Shown: positions 51,847 through 62,313 of the stretch, in pieces
How the letters are laid out: each line of letters opens with the position of its first letter
Numbering within the stretch: the stretch's first letter is position 1
From: SHVO01 sp041906145
GTDB lineage: Bacteria; Pseudomonadota; Alphaproteobacteria; Rhodospirillales; Rhodospirillaceae
Direction: 5' to 3'
Assembly (NCBI GenBank): GCA_041906145.1
Contig: JAYRJU010000010.1
Span: 1-64,000 of the forward strand
Length of the DNA: 64,000 nt
Notes under the pieces: model-generated
The model's database searches: none
Seen by the model: the letters and a program-made list of their open reading frames with translations, nothing else
Told to the model about the DNA's origin: nothing
Program-made: the position numbers and the translations under genes

Positions 51847-53451
51847 ATGGCGCTGTTAAGTGCTTTTTTGCGCCGGGCCGGGAGACGCACCGCAGGTCTC
51901 GTTTTAGTGCTCGCGTTGGCACAGACGGCTTCGCTCGCGGCGCAAGGTCCTTCCGGCTCGCCTCAGTCGATCTGGAGTGCGATCGATGCCGCCGGAGAGA
52001 CTGTGAGCGAGCGCGAGGAGCTTCGCACGATTTACCAAGAATTGGACGGGCGTCCGCAGTGGACGTCCGCCGCGAAGCGCGCCGAGTTGATGAAACTCTT
52101 GATGAGCCTGGATGCGGACGGCATCGACGCACGGAAGCTCGGCGCACTCCCTGGCGAGAAAAGATTTACTTCGCTCGAACATGACGTGGTCGCAACACGC
52201 GCGGTGCTGCGCGCCGCGCATATCATGAACGCAGGGGCGATCGATGCCGCCCTTATCCCCGGCTGGCACATCAGTGGGGCCGATCCGGCCGTCGTTCCCT
52301 CCCTTCTCGCCGCGGCGCGCGCCGGTTCATGGGAAAGCGTGTTGACAGACCTTCGCCCCAGCGCGGCGGCCTACTCCTATTTAAGGACGGCCTACCTTCA
52401 CTATCGACACCTCGCGATGGAGCCGTGGGAGGAGATTGCCACCAGCGGCCCGCGCATCGTGGAGAACGACGATCCGCGCATGAGCCGTGTCATGGATCGA
52501 CTTCACCTTCTTGGAGATCTGCAGAGCGGAGATAGCTTCGAAGATGCCGTCCACGGCGCCATCAGGCGGTTTCAAACCCGGCATGGGTTGGATTCGGACG
52601 GACGCATTGGCCCTGCCACACTACGAGAGCTCAATGTGCCGCCGGCCGCACGGGCGCAGCAAATCGCCGTGAATTTGGAATATTGGCGCCTTCTGCCGCG
52701 CACGTGGCCGGAGCGTTATATCGCCGTCAATACTGCCGCGGCGCAACTCGACCTGATGGAGAACGGCGTCAGCACGCTTGCCGGTCGCGTCATCGTTGGA
52801 GATCTGCGTCATGCTACGCCGCTCATAAACACCACGATCACCGCTGTAACTTTCAATCCGCCCTGGTCGGTTCCAATCTCTATCGCGACGAAGGAAATGC
52901 TGCCGCGCTTGCAGCGCGATCCAAGCTATTTGGAACGAAACAATATAGAAATCGTTGGACGGGCGGCCGACCCTCACGGATTGACGCTCGATTGGCGTCA
53001 GTATTCGCGGAGCTCTTTTCCATTCCAACTGCGACAAGTCCCGGGTCCCAAAAACGCTTTGGGTTTGATCAAGTTCGAAATGCCCAATGCGTTCGATGTG
53101 TATCTTCACGACACGCCCGACCATTCACTGTTCGAGAAGAGCTCGCGCGCGCTCAGTCACGGATGCGTGCGCGTTCAATGCTCAAAGGAACTGGCTGAAC
53201 GCCTGATCAACGATCCATCCATGTGGCTCTCGGGCGACATTCTGGCTACTATTCAAGACGGCCGCACGCTCAGCGTTCGCCTTAAGCAGCCATTGCCGGT
53301 CTATCTTCTCTACTTCACGGCCTTTGCGGACAAAGACGGCGTTGTCCACTTTCGGCCTGATCTGTATGGCCGCGATGCAGTGGTACAGGGCGCGCTCGCC
53401 GCCCGCGCGGCGCCAATTGTCTCCAAGCCCGCATTAGCCAAGGGGTCATAG
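51847..53451 (+). CDS. Exported L,D-transpeptidase (YcbB-like)
   Basis: The 534-residue protein has a signal peptide, a PG-binding-like domain (about residues 210-255, FQTRHGLDSDGRIGPATL) and a YkuD catalytic domain with SHGCVRVQ near residue 440, giving the active Cys. It would form 3-3 crosslinks in peptidoglycan. It is followed after two bases by ppsA, an unusual pairing for one operon. Control by an FNR-type site suggests use under low oxygen. Confidence 0.9.
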   Translation: MALLSAFLRRAGRRTAGLVLVLALAQTASLAAQGPSGSPQSIWSAIDAAGETVSEREELRTIYQELDGRPQWTSAAKRAELMKLLMSLDADGIDARKLGALPGEKRFTSLEHDVVATRAVLRAAHIMNAGAIDAALIPGWHISGADPAVVPSLLAAARAGSWESVLTDLRPSAAAYSYLRTAYLHYRHLAMEPWEEIATSGPRIVENDDPRMSRVMDRLHLLGDLQSGDSFEDAVHGAIRRFQTRHGLDSDGRIGPATLRELNVPPAARAQQIAVNLEYWRLLPRTWPERYIAVNTAAAQLDLMENGVSTLAGRVIVGDLRHATPLINTTITAVTFNPPWSVPISIATKEMLPRLQRDPSYLERNNIEIVGRAADPHGLTLDWRQYSRSSFPFQLRQVPGPKNALGLIKFEMPNAFDVYLHDTPDHSLFEKSSRALSHGCVRVQCSKELAERLINDPSMWLSGDILATIQDGRTLSVRLKQPLPVYLLYFTAFADKDGVVHFRPDLYGRDAVVQGALAARAAPIVSKPALAKGS

Positions 53452-53453
53452 CA

Positions 53454-55844
53454 ATGCCGAAGCCCGTTCAAACCAAGCCTTTCATCCGCGCATTCCAAGA
53501 TATCCGGATGGCCGATATTGGCGAGGTTGGCGGAAAAAACGCCTCATTGGGCGAGCTATCGCATGCCTTTTCCCGAAAGGCCGAACCGGTACCGCCGGGC
53601 TTCGCGATTACAGCGGGCGCTTACTGGGCTTTTATGGACTCCAATCAGCTTCGCGCTCCTGTGAGCGAGATCCTGAGACGCTACCATCAGCGCACAATTA
53701 GCCTCGCGCAGGCGGGCCGGTCTGTCCGCCGTCTTATCATGCGCGCGAAATTCCCGCAGGATCTGCGCACCGCCATCCTCAAGGCCTATGCGGATCTCAG
53801 GCGCCGCACCGGACTCGCGGCCGTTGCGGTCCGCTCTAGCGCAACCGCGGAGGATCTGCCGCATGCCAGCTTTGCCGGGCAGCACGAAAGTTACCTGAAT
53901 GTGAGAGGCGAGGCATCGCTTTTGTCCGCCTGCCGCCGCTGTCTCGCATCGCTGTTCAATGACCGCGCCATTGCCTACCGGGAGCGTAACGGATTTCCCG
54001 ATATGAAAGTGGCTCTTTCGATCGGCGTACAGGCCATGGTTCGTTCAGACACGGGCGCCGCCGGCGTCATGTTCACCCTCGATCCCGAAAGCGGCTTCCC
54101 CAATGTGATCCGCATCGAGGGTGCGTGGGGCTTGGGCGAGATGGTCGTTAAAGGTAAGGTGACACCCGATTCCTACATGGTGTTCAAGCCGCTGTTGTCG
54201 CGTGTCCGATTCCGGCCGATTGTCGAAAAATCCCTAGGCCAAGCGCGGGAAAAAATGGTTTACGGCCGCAGCGCCGCCGGCGGCACCCGTGTGACGCCGA
54301 CGTCTTCGGCGGAACGATCCACCTTCGTGCTGAACGACGCTGAAATCCTCACGTTGGCGCGCTGGGCCGTCGCCATCGAGAAACACTATCGGAAGCCCAT
54401 GGATATCGAGTGGGCGAAAGACGGACTCACCGGCCGTCTCTATATCGTCCAGGCCCGCCCTGTGACGGTTCACGCACGTGGCGACGAGGCGCAAGAGGAC
54501 TTTAAGATCCTCGACCGCGGAAAGCTCCTCGCCACGGGGCTCGCCGTCGGCAATAGCATCGCGGTTGGCCAAGTCCACAGGGTGACAGACCCTAAAGACG
54601 TCTCACGTTTTCCAAAAGGCGCAATCCTTGTCGCGCGGCACACCGATCCCGATTGGGTGCCGCTGATGCGCCAAGCCAGCGCCGTCATCACGGAGCAAGG
54701 CGGACGCACCTCGCATGCCGCCATTGTAAGCCGGGAGTTCGGCCTGCCAGGGGTCATCGGCGCACCCGGCGCCAAAAGCCTTAAAACCGGCGAGACCGTG
54801 ACTGTGTCAACATGCGAGGGCGACGAAGGAAAGGTATACGCAGGCGCCGCGCGCTACACAGCGCGCAAGCACAATCTGGTGCATGCGAAGCCGACGCGCA
54901 CGGAGATCATGGTGAACTTGGCGAACCCAGCCGCCGCCATGAGATGGTGGCGCATGCCTGCCGCGGGTATCGGCCTTGCGCGCATGGAATTCATTATCGC
55001 GAACCATATCAAAATCCATCCGTTGGCCCTGTCGCGGTTCACGAAGCTAAAGGACCGATCCGCGCAACGCCAAATCGCCGCCCTCACCCACGGCGAGGAC
55101 AAAAAGGAATACTTCATTGACCGTTTGGCGCGCGGGATCGGACGGCTCGCCGCGCTGTGTTATCCCCGGCCCGTGATCGTGCGGACCAGCGATTTCAAGA
55201 CGAACGAGTACGCCGCACTTCTCGGTGGCCGGCAATTTGAACCGGTTGAGGAGAACCCGATGATCGGCTGGCGCGGCGCGTCCCGGTACTACAGCCCCGA
55301 CTACGCCGATGGGTTCGCGTTGGAATGCGCTGCTATCGCGCGCGCGCGCGAGGACTTGGGGTTTGACAATGTTGTCGTCATGATCCCGTTCTGCCGCACC
55401 CCGGAAGAAGCCGACAAAGTCCTGAAGGAAATGGCGAAGAACGGCCTGAAACGTGGGCGCAACGGACTGCAAGTCTACGTGATGTGCGAAATCCCCTCGA
55501 ATGTCATTCTCGCCGAATCCTTTGCCCAGCGATTTGACGGCTTCTCCATCGGCAGCAACGATCTCACCCAGCTCACTCTGGGATGTGACCGGGACTCTCG
55601 GACCCTGGCTCCACTGTTCCGGGAAGATAACGCTGCCGTGCAATGGTCCATTCGGCATGTGATCAAGGCCGCACACGCCTCTCGGCGCAAGGTTGGGTTT
55701 TGCGGTCAGGCGCCGAGTGACGACCCTGGATACGCTGCATTTCTCGTCGACGCCGGCATAGACTCGATTTCGGTCACGCCGGATAGTTTCGGCGCGGTAA
55801 AAGCGAGCGTTGCGAAAGCCGAGGCCAAGCGCCGGCGCCGCTAG
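53454..55844 (+). CDS. ppsA: Phosphoenolpyruvate synthase
   Basis: The 796-residue protein has an N-terminal ATP-binding PPDK domain (EVGGKNASLGEL, AVRSSATAEDLPHASFAGQ), the phospho-His loop GGRTSHAAIVSRE near residue 420 and a C-terminal PEP-binding domain (GSNDLTQLTLGCDRDS, NTDLTQ-type). It makes PEP from pyruvate and ATP for gluconeogenesis. It lies in one operon with the L,D-transpeptidase. Its stop codon shares a CTAG with the stop of the convergent AI-2E gene. Confidence 0.93.
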   Translation: MPKPVQTKPFIRAFQDIRMADIGEVGGKNASLGELSHAFSRKAEPVPPGFAITAGAYWAFMDSNQLRAPVSEILRRYHQRTISLAQAGRSVRRLIMRAKFPQDLRTAILKAYADLRRRTGLAAVAVRSSATAEDLPHASFAGQHESYLNVRGEASLLSACRRCLASLFNDRAIAYRERNGFPDMKVALSIGVQAMVRSDTGAAGVMFTLDPESGFPNVIRIEGAWGLGEMVVKGKVTPDSYMVFKPLLSRVRFRPIVEKSLGQAREKMVYGRSAAGGTRVTPTSSAERSTFVLNDAEILTLARWAVAIEKHYRKPMDIEWAKDGLTGRLYIVQARPVTVHARGDEAQEDFKILDRGKLLATGLAVGNSIAVGQVHRVTDPKDVSRFPKGAILVARHTDPDWVPLMRQASAVITEQGGRTSHAAIVSREFGLPGVIGAPGAKSLKTGETVTVSTCEGDEGKVYAGAARYTARKHNLVHAKPTRTEIMVNLANPAAAMRWWRMPAAGIGLARMEFIIANHIKIHPLALSRFTKLKDRSAQRQIAALTHGEDKKEYFIDRLARGIGRLAALCYPRPVIVRTSDFKTNEYAALLGGRQFEPVEENPMIGWRGASRYYSPDYADGFALECAAIARAREDLGFDNVVVMIPFCRTPEEADKVLKEMAKNGLKRGRNGLQVYVMCEIPSNVILAESFAQRFDGFSIGSNDLTQLTLGCDRDSRTLAPLFREDNAAVQWSIRHVIKAAHASRRKVGFCGQAPSDDPGYAAFLVDAGIDSISVTPDSFGAVKASVAKAEAKRRRR

Positions 55845-56956
55845 GGGCCGGCGGCAGGAGAAGACGCGGCCTGGCTTTCTCTTGCACGGGCGGCGAAAAT
55901 GTCCTTCAGGGTCATCATAAGCGAAATCACCAACGGCCCGATCACAAAGCCCACCGCGCCAAAAACGATGAGTCCTCCAATGGCCGCGATAAATGCGATG
56001 GCGGTATGGAGACGCATGCGGTTGCCGACGAGATAAGGATAAATGACGAAGTCGGCGGCGGATAAGCCGGTGAACGCCACGGACATCACCGTGGCCGCAA
56101 TCCAATTCCCGTCCAGCACCAGCCAGAGAGCGGCTGGAATCCATATCATTCCAATGCCCATCACCGGGAGGATGGCAAAGACAGCCATGACCGAACCCCA
56201 TAGCGCCGGCGCCGGGAGCCCGACGGCGGCGAAAATAACGCCGCCGAGGATGCCGAGGCAAATCCCTGTAACAACCATACCGTATACAGTCGCGTGGACG
56301 GTATCGACCGCACCGGCGAAAAGTGCGGACGTTTCTGAGTCGGTTAAGGGCAGAAATGAGCGGAGCGCCCCGAGCCCCGCCACTCTGTCGCGCAAGAAAT
56401 AAAAGAGGAGGTAAAAGGTCAGGAGTCCGCCCGCGATCTGGAGGATTGAACCTGTCAGCATAGAGGCGCTCATCGTGGTCAGCCACGTTGCCGCGTCCGC
56501 TGCGAGACCGGCGGCATTGAGCTGCTCAAGTACCAGGCGAAATAAAGGCGCCACCTTCGGGTGATCGGCCAGCGTTTGATCCACGATGCCGCCTTCAAAG
56601 GCGCTTTTTATTAGGACAGCGCCGGTGGCCGCCTCCCTTGCAAGCTGAGCAATAAGAAGCACCAGCACCGCAAGTGCGACTGCGCAGATCGTGAAAACAG
56701 AAATCAAGGCCGCGAGAGTCGGGTTCTTAAAACGGCGCTCGACCCGCGTGTGAAAAGGATGGAACAATACCGCGAGGATGAAAGCTGCGGCGATCGGTGT
56801 GAAAAAGGGAAGTGTGAGCCGCACGCAAAGATAAGTTCCGGTCAGCGCAAGCGCGGCCAGCAAGACGGCCCGTACGCCTCGCGCCAGCCCGAACGTTCCG
56901 AGGGATAAGGGCAATCGTGAAGACGCCGAGGCCAGGGGTTCAGATGCTACTTCCAT
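55841..56956 (-). CDS. AI-2E/YdiK-family transporter
   Basis: The 371-residue protein has about eight membrane helices and the family phrases PFFTPIAAAFILAVLFHP, ILPVMGIGMIWIPAALWL and GLIVFGAVGFVIGPL. Members export signals or act as Na/H exchangers. It converges on ppsA with a four-base overlap and diverges from the P-type ATPase, sharing an FNR-type box. Confidence 0.87.
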   Translation of the reverse strand: MEVASEPLASASSRLPLSLGTFGLARGVRAVLLAALALTGTYLCVRLTLPFFTPIAAAFILAVLFHPFHTRVERRFKNPTLAALISVFTICAVALAVLVLLIAQLAREAATGAVLIKSAFEGGIVDQTLADHPKVAPLFRLVLEQLNAAGLAADAATWLTTMSASMLTGSILQIAGGLLTFYLLFYFLRDRVAGLGALRSFLPLTDSETSALFAGAVDTVHATVYGMVVTGICLGILGGVIFAAVGLPAPALWGSVMAVFAILPVMGIGMIWIPAALWLVLDGNWIAATVMSVAFTGLSAADFVIYPYLVGNRMRLHTAIAFIAAIGGLIVFGAVGFVIGPLVISLMMTLKDIFAARARESQAASSPAAGP

Positions 56957-56991
56957 GGTCTCCGTCTTACGTCCCGCGGCGCCGCGGGGGA

Positions 56992-57005
56992 TTGATCGCA
57001 GTCAA
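56992..57005. promoter_or_regulatory. FNR/FixK-type operator between divergent genes
   Basis: TTGATCGCAGTCAA matches TTGA-N6-TCAA. It is 67 bases before the P-type ATPase ATG at 57066, and 42 before the AI-2E ATG. Confidence 0.73.
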
Positions 57006-57065
57006 CGTGGCGCTTTGGGAGCGTCCATAAACAGAACACACGCCGCAACGAAAGCAGATTCGGTA

Positions 57066-59582
57066 ATGGCAGAGCACTATCCGGGCCTCACGACACATGA
57101 GGCCGCCGCACGTCTGATGAGCGACGGGCCAAATGAATTGCCGCGCGGCCGCCGCCGGAGGTGGTGGCATATCGTCGGAGAGGTCTTGCGAGAACCGATG
57201 TTCGCCCTGCTGATGGCGGGCGGCGCGATCTATCTCGCTCTGGGTGACTTGCAAGAGGCGCTGATTCTCCTCTTGTTCGCCACGATGTCGGTCTCCATCG
57301 CCGTGGTCCAGGAGGTGCGATCGGAACGCGTACTGGAGGCCTTGCGGACGCTGGCCAGCCCCCGGGCGTTGGTGATCAGGGACGGCGAGCGCCGCCGGAT
57401 CGCCGGAACGGACGTTGTGCGCGGCGACTTTCTTATTGTCGGTGAAGGCGACCGCGTCGCCGCAGACGCCGTTGTTCGTGTGACCACCGATCTCCGCATC
57501 GACGAATCCGCGCTAACGGGTGAGTCCGTGCCCGTTAGCAAGCAACCAACAACCGACCTTACGCGGGCCGCCGGCGTACCCGGCGGTGACGGATCGCCGG
57601 ATATATTCTCCGGCACCCTCGTGGTCGGCGGAAACGGGATCGCCGAAGTCACCGCCACCGGGCCTCGAAGTCAGATCGGCGCCATCGGCCTTTCTCTCGA
57701 CGCAATACAAATTGAACGACCGCGCCTCGAGCGCGAAATACGCCGCCTCGTCCGCGTTTGGGCGGGCCTCGGCGTGATCGCCTGCGTGGGCGCCGTCGCG
57801 CTTTACGTTGCGACACGCGGCGGGTGGCTTGAAGCCATCCTGGCCGGAATTGCGCTCGGCATGACCATGCTGCCCGAGGAGTTTCCGCTCATCCTTTCGG
57901 TATTCATGGTGATGGGGGCGTGGCGGATTTCACGCGCGCGGGTGCTGACGCGGCGCGGGTCCGCCATCGAATATCTTGGGGCTGCCTCGGTTCTGTGTAC
58001 TGACAAGACGGGAACGCTGACGCGCAACCAGATGGAGGTCGCGGCGCTCGCGACGGAAAGCGAGACGTTGACACTTGCGGCGCAAACGATTGACGAACGC
58101 TTTGCGGCCATACTCGCCGCGGCGGCGCTGGCCTCTCCGGCCGCCACCATCGACCCCATGGAACGCGCCATCTTCGCGGCTGCACCCGGTAGCGGCGCGC
58201 CCGGGACTATCGTCAAAACCTTCGGCCTTTCCCCAGCGCTGATGGCCATGACGCAGATTTGGCGGAGACCTACCGACGATTACACCGTCGCCGTCAAAGG
58301 CGCAGCGGAAGCTGTTATGAAGCTGTGCCGTCTCGATGCCGCAACAACAGAGAAAATCGCGGCGCAAGCCACATACCTCGCCGGCCAAGGCATGCGCGTC
58401 CTCGGTGTCGCACGCGGATCGCTTCCCGCGGGCGCCCCGCTCCCGGACAGCCCCGACGAGATACCTTGTCAGTTTGTCGGATTGATTGGCCTCTCGGATC
58501 CGCTGCGGGAGGAAGTGCCCTCAGCGATCGCCGAATGCCGCAGCGCCGGGATTCGTGTCGTAATGATCACGGGAGATTACCCCGCCACCGCCGCCGCTAT
58601 CGCGCGACAGGCCGGATTGACGGCCGACACGGTGATCACCGGTCCGGAGGTGGAAAGTATGAGCGATGACGCGCTGCGCGACACGCTTAAGACCGTCGAT
58701 GTCTGCGCCCGAATTACCCCACTCCTCAAGCTGCGGATTGTCAACGCCTTGAAAGCGAACGGAGACGTCGTTGCGATGACAGGAGATGGCGTAAATGATG
58801 CGCCGTCCTTGAAGGCAGCGGACATTGGGATCGCGATGGGCGGACGGGGAACAGATGTCGCCCGCGAAGCGGCCTCGATCGTACTCCTAGATGACGACTT
58901 TACGTCGATTGTCCGGACGATCCGCCTTGGCCGGCGGATCTACGACAACTTGCGCAAGGCCATCAGCTTTGTGATCGCCGTACATATCCTTATCGCGGGC
59001 CTCGCGCTTATTCCGCTCGCTGGCGGGCTCCCGCTGCTTCTCTTCCCGGTCCATATCGCATTCCTCGAAATGATTATTGACCCGGTATGCTCGCTTGTCT
59101 TTGAAGCCGAACGTGAGGAGAGCGATGTCATGCGCCGTGCTCCGCGCCCGATGTCTCAGCCGCTCTTTACCTCAGGCATGCTTATATGGGCCGTCGTGCA
59201 AGGCGGCTTCGCGCTGTCCCTGGTCATTACGACATACATCATAGCCCTCAAGAACGGCATGGACGAGAACACGGCGCGAGCCCTGACATTCGTCACGCTG
59301 GTCGCGGCGAATATCGGGCTTACGCTCATCAACCGTTCATTCCACCGGAGATCGTTCTTTGCGCTCATCCTGCGCGACAATCGCGTGCTCTGGATCGTGT
59401 TTGCAGCGGTCTCCGTTACGCTGACGGCGGTTCTGACATGGTCCCCGCTCAGATCCCTCTTTCGCTTCGGCCCCCTGTCTGCCGATGACGTCCTGCTTGC
59501 GGCCGCCACAGGGATTGTTGTGCTCGCGGCATTGAATATCGCCAAGCTCTGGGCGCCGCTCGCACGAGGCGCCGCCCGCTAA
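57066..59582 (+). CDS. P-type cation-transporting ATPase (P2-like)
   Basis: The 838-residue protein has LTGES, the phosphorylation site DKTGT, the PEEFPL membrane motif, and the TGDGVNDAPSLKAADIG hinge, with ten membrane helices. It is a P2-type calcium-like or proton-like pump; the ion cannot be read from sequence. I use ATG 57066. The frame is open to 56955, but that part overlaps the FNR-type box and the leftward gene's start. Its stop overlaps the stop of the acyl-CoA-synthetase gene on the other strand. Confidence 0.9.
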   Translation: MAEHYPGLTTHEAAARLMSDGPNELPRGRRRRWWHIVGEVLREPMFALLMAGGAIYLALGDLQEALILLLFATMSVSIAVVQEVRSERVLEALRTLASPRALVIRDGERRRIAGTDVVRGDFLIVGEGDRVAADAVVRVTTDLRIDESALTGESVPVSKQPTTDLTRAAGVPGGDGSPDIFSGTLVVGGNGIAEVTATGPRSQIGAIGLSLDAIQIERPRLEREIRRLVRVWAGLGVIACVGAVALYVATRGGWLEAILAGIALGMTMLPEEFPLILSVFMVMGAWRISRARVLTRRGSAIEYLGAASVLCTDKTGTLTRNQMEVAALATESETLTLAAQTIDERFAAILAAAALASPAATIDPMERAIFAAAPGSGAPGTIVKTFGLSPALMAMTQIWRRPTDDYTVAVKGAAEAVMKLCRLDAATTEKIAAQATYLAGQGMRVLGVARGSLPAGAPLPDSPDEIPCQFVGLIGLSDPLREEVPSAIAECRSAGIRVVMITGDYPATAAAIARQAGLTADTVITGPEVESMSDDALRDTLKTVDVCARITPLLKLRIVNALKANGDVVAMTGDGVNDAPSLKAADIGIAMGGRGTDVAREAASIVLLDDDFTSIVRTIRLGRRIYDNLRKAISFVIAVHILIAGLALIPLAGGLPLLLFPVHIAFLEMIIDPVCSLVFEAEREESDVMRRAPRPMSQPLFTSGMLIWAVVQGGFALSLVITTYIIALKNGMDENTARALTFVTLVAANIGLTLINRSFHRRSFFALILRDNRVLWIVFAAVSVTLTAVLTWSPLRSLFRFGPLSADDVLLAAATGIVVLAALNIAKLWAPLARGAAR

Positions 59583-62245
59583 TGGATAGAAGCAACCTCG
59601 CGAATCACGCGCACCGTACCATCGTCTCGCGAAGGCTCGACACGCATGCCTAGCGCTTTCGCAAGTCTCAGCATCCTCACATTTTCGGCAAGCACCGTTC
59701 CCCAGAGCCTTTGAAGTCCGCGCGCCGCCGCGATATCGGCAAGGTACGACATCATCGCGTAACCCAGCCCTTGGCCTTGTTTGTCGGACCGTACCGCTAT
59801 TGCGAACTCCGCTTCCACATTGTCGGGATCGGCGTGAAAGCGGGTCACGGCCAGAACATCCCCCCCTTCGGGGGCGGCCGTGGCAATCAATGCGAGTTCC
59901 CGGTCGTAATCCAGCTGACATAACCGGGCCGCCCGGTGGTCGAGCTGGCGCAAGGAAGCGAAAAAGCGGAACCGGGCATCTTCAGGCGTCAGGCGGCGAA
60001 TAAATTCCTCGATGAGAGGCGTATCCTGGGGCTGTAACGGACGGACATGAAAAGGCGCCCCGCCCCGCCGCGTCAGTGTCCGCTCTAAATGCCGCGGGTA
60101 TGGAGAAATGATCAGACGGCTGTCACGCTGGTCCGGATTGATCCTGATGCGCGCATCGACGGCGATCACTCCCGTTTCATCGACAAGTAGAGGATTGATA
60201 TCGATTTCCGTGATTTGCGGATGATCTGCCACGAGCTGGGAAAGGCTGACCAGCGCCCGCGCGATGGCCGCGGTATCGGCCGGCGGACGGTTCCGGTAAC
60301 CGGCGAGCAACCGCCCGATACGTGTGTTCGAGATCATCGCGTGCGCGAGCTGCAGGTTGAGAGGCGGCAGGCCGAATGTTTTGTCGTCAATGACCTCAAT
60401 GCCTGTGCCGCCGTGGCCGAATGCGAGCACCGGGCCAAATGTGGGGTCGCTCGCAACGCCAATGAACACTTCATGCGCATTCGGGCGTTTCACCATTTCC
60501 TCAACCAAGACGCCTTCAATGCGGGCCTGAGGCATCGTCCGTTTTACACGTTCCATCATCTGTTCGGCTTCGATTTCGGCCAGAAGCGGATCGACGTCCA
60601 GCACAACCCCGTTCACATCGCTCTTATGAACGATATCGGGGGAGTTGATCTTAAGGGCGACGCGCCCCCCCCAACTGCGGGCAATGGTCTTTGCATCCGC
60701 CGCATTCGGCGCGAGCGCCGTTCGGTTGGCTGGTATGCCGTAAACGGTAAGCAGCCGTTTCACCGTTCCGGTAGGCAGCCATCTTGCTTCGCCCGTCTGG
60801 CTGATAATGCCGCGCGCCTCTTGAACCGCCCACGTTTTCACGGCATCGACGGCGGGCGGGGCTTGGAGAAGCAGGTCCTGCAGTTTTCGGTACCGGACCA
60901 ATTGCATAAAGCCATTCACGGCCTCGCGCGGCGTTGGAAAGGTTGCCACCTTCGCGCGGACAAAATCGTTTCGCGCTTCCTTCATACTGGCATCCCCGGC
61001 GAAAGCGACCAGCAAAGGCTTCGTGGGACACCGGATCCCCGCTTCCACGACTGCGTGCGCGACATCGCGCGGATCCGCCGCGGACGTTGGGCAATGCATG
61101 ACAAGGACCGCATCGCTTTCCGGATCAGGAAGAACCGCGCCGAGCGCGTCGCGATACCTCGCCGCGGTCGCATCCCCAATGATGTCGACAGGATTGCCAT
61201 GGCTCCAGGTCGCGGGGAGAAGCCGATCGAGCGCCTCGCGCGTGCCGGAAGATAAATCAGCTAAACGGCCCCGCTCAGCGAGAAGGCGATCGGCCGCCAG
61301 GACGCCCAATCCGCCACCATTCGTCACGATTGCAAGGCGATCCCCTGTTATGGGCGGGGCCGCGGCCAACAGCTCCGCGGCGACAAAAAGATCGTCCAGA
61401 TCATCGACGCGAAGGATACCGGCACGTGCGAAAATGGCATCATAGACGGCATCAGAGCCCGCCAGCGCGCCCGTGTGAGACGTTGCAACCTTGGCGCTCT
61501 CGGCTCTACGTCCGCCTTTAACCACCAGAACCGGTTTGAGACGGGCGGCGCGCCTGGCCGCAGACATGAACTTGCGGGGGTTGGTGATACCCTCGACATA
61601 CAGCAAGATGGCCCGCGTTTGGCCGTCGGCGCTGAGGTAGTCGAGCATGTCACCGAAATCGACATCAACCATATCGCCCAACGTGACGACATGCGAAAAT
61701 CCAATACCGCGGGGCTGAGCCCAATCGAGCAGCGCCGACGCAATGGCGCCCGACTGCGCCACGAGGGCAAGCTGGCCCAAAAGCGCTGGCGTGCGCGCGA
61801 AACTGGCGTTGAGCCCGATCGAGGGCACCATCGCGCCGAGGCAATTCGGTCCCAGAATGCGAAAAAGATACGGGCGCGCAGCAGCAAGAATATCGGCCCG
61901 ATGCCTCAATCCGTCATCCAGCCCCCCCTCGCCGAACCCTGCGGATAGGATGATGCCCGCCTTGCATCCCCGCCTCCCTAGTTCCGTGATAATGGAGGCG
62001 ACCGTCGCCGGCGGCGTGATGATCACAGCAAGATCGGGGACGGCAGGCACATCCGCGATGGACGCATGCACCTTTTGGCCGTCGATCTCTCCGCCCTTTG
62101 GGTTGACGGGATAGATCGCGCCTTCAAACCCACCGCCGCGAAGGGCTTTGAAGACCGTGTTCCCCAATTTACCGGGCTGCGTGCTGGCCCCTATGACCAC
62201 CACCGATTGAGGCCGGAATAGCCGCTCAAGGTTCCGCGTTGTCAT
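59579..62245 (-). CDS. Acetyl-CoA-synthetase-like/GNAT acetyltransferase fusion (Pat/YfiQ type)
   Basis: The 888-residue protein has an N-terminal CoA-binding domain (VVVIGASTQPGKLGNTVF), CoA-ligase domains (GILRVDDLDDLF, NGGGLGVLAAD), an ATP-grasp-like section (residues about 480-690) and a C-terminal GNAT domain (about 720-888, DKQGQGLGYAMMSYLAD). It has the Pat/YfiQ protein-lysine acetyltransferase layout. A host-attachment-type gene lies upstream by 68 bases in the same direction and likely shares the FNR-type promoter. Confidence 0.9.
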   Translation of the reverse strand: MTTRNLERLFRPQSVVVIGASTQPGKLGNTVFKALRGGGFEGAIYPVNPKGGEIDGQKVHASIADVPAVPDLAVIITPPATVASIITELGRRGCKAGIILSAGFGEGGLDDGLRHRADILAAARPYLFRILGPNCLGAMVPSIGLNASFARTPALLGQLALVAQSGAIASALLDWAQPRGIGFSHVVTLGDMVDVDFGDMLDYLSADGQTRAILLYVEGITNPRKFMSAARRAARLKPVLVVKGGRRAESAKVATSHTGALAGSDAVYDAIFARAGILRVDDLDDLFVAAELLAAAPPITGDRLAIVTNGGGLGVLAADRLLAERGRLADLSSGTREALDRLLPATWSHGNPVDIIGDATAARYRDALGAVLPDPESDAVLVMHCPTSAADPRDVAHAVVEAGIRCPTKPLLVAFAGDASMKEARNDFVRAKVATFPTPREAVNGFMQLVRYRKLQDLLLQAPPAVDAVKTWAVQEARGIISQTGEARWLPTGTVKRLLTVYGIPANRTALAPNAADAKTIARSWGGRVALKINSPDIVHKSDVNGVVLDVDPLLAEIEAEQMMERVKRTMPQARIEGVLVEEMVKRPNAHEVFIGVASDPTFGPVLAFGHGGTGIEVIDDKTFGLPPLNLQLAHAMISNTRIGRLLAGYRNRPPADTAAIARALVSLSQLVADHPQITEIDINPLLVDETGVIAVDARIRINPDQRDSRLIISPYPRHLERTLTRRGGAPFHVRPLQPQDTPLIEEFIRRLTPEDARFRFFASLRQLDHRAARLCQLDYDRELALIATAAPEGGDVLAVTRFHADPDNVEAEFAIAVRSDKQGQGLGYAMMSYLADIAAARGLQRLWGTVLAENVRMLRLAKALGMRVEPSRDDGTVRVIREVASIH

Positions 62246-62313
62246 GACACCTATGCCGGTCCTGAAAGGCTATGTGAGACCAATCACCCTCACCCCGCGG
62301 GGGACGGAATGGG

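Noticed and set aside
56955..57065. P-type ATPase start at GTG/ATG-like codon 56955
   Set aside because: It would overlap the divergent AI-2E start and contain the operator at 56992; the ATG at 57066 fits the family.
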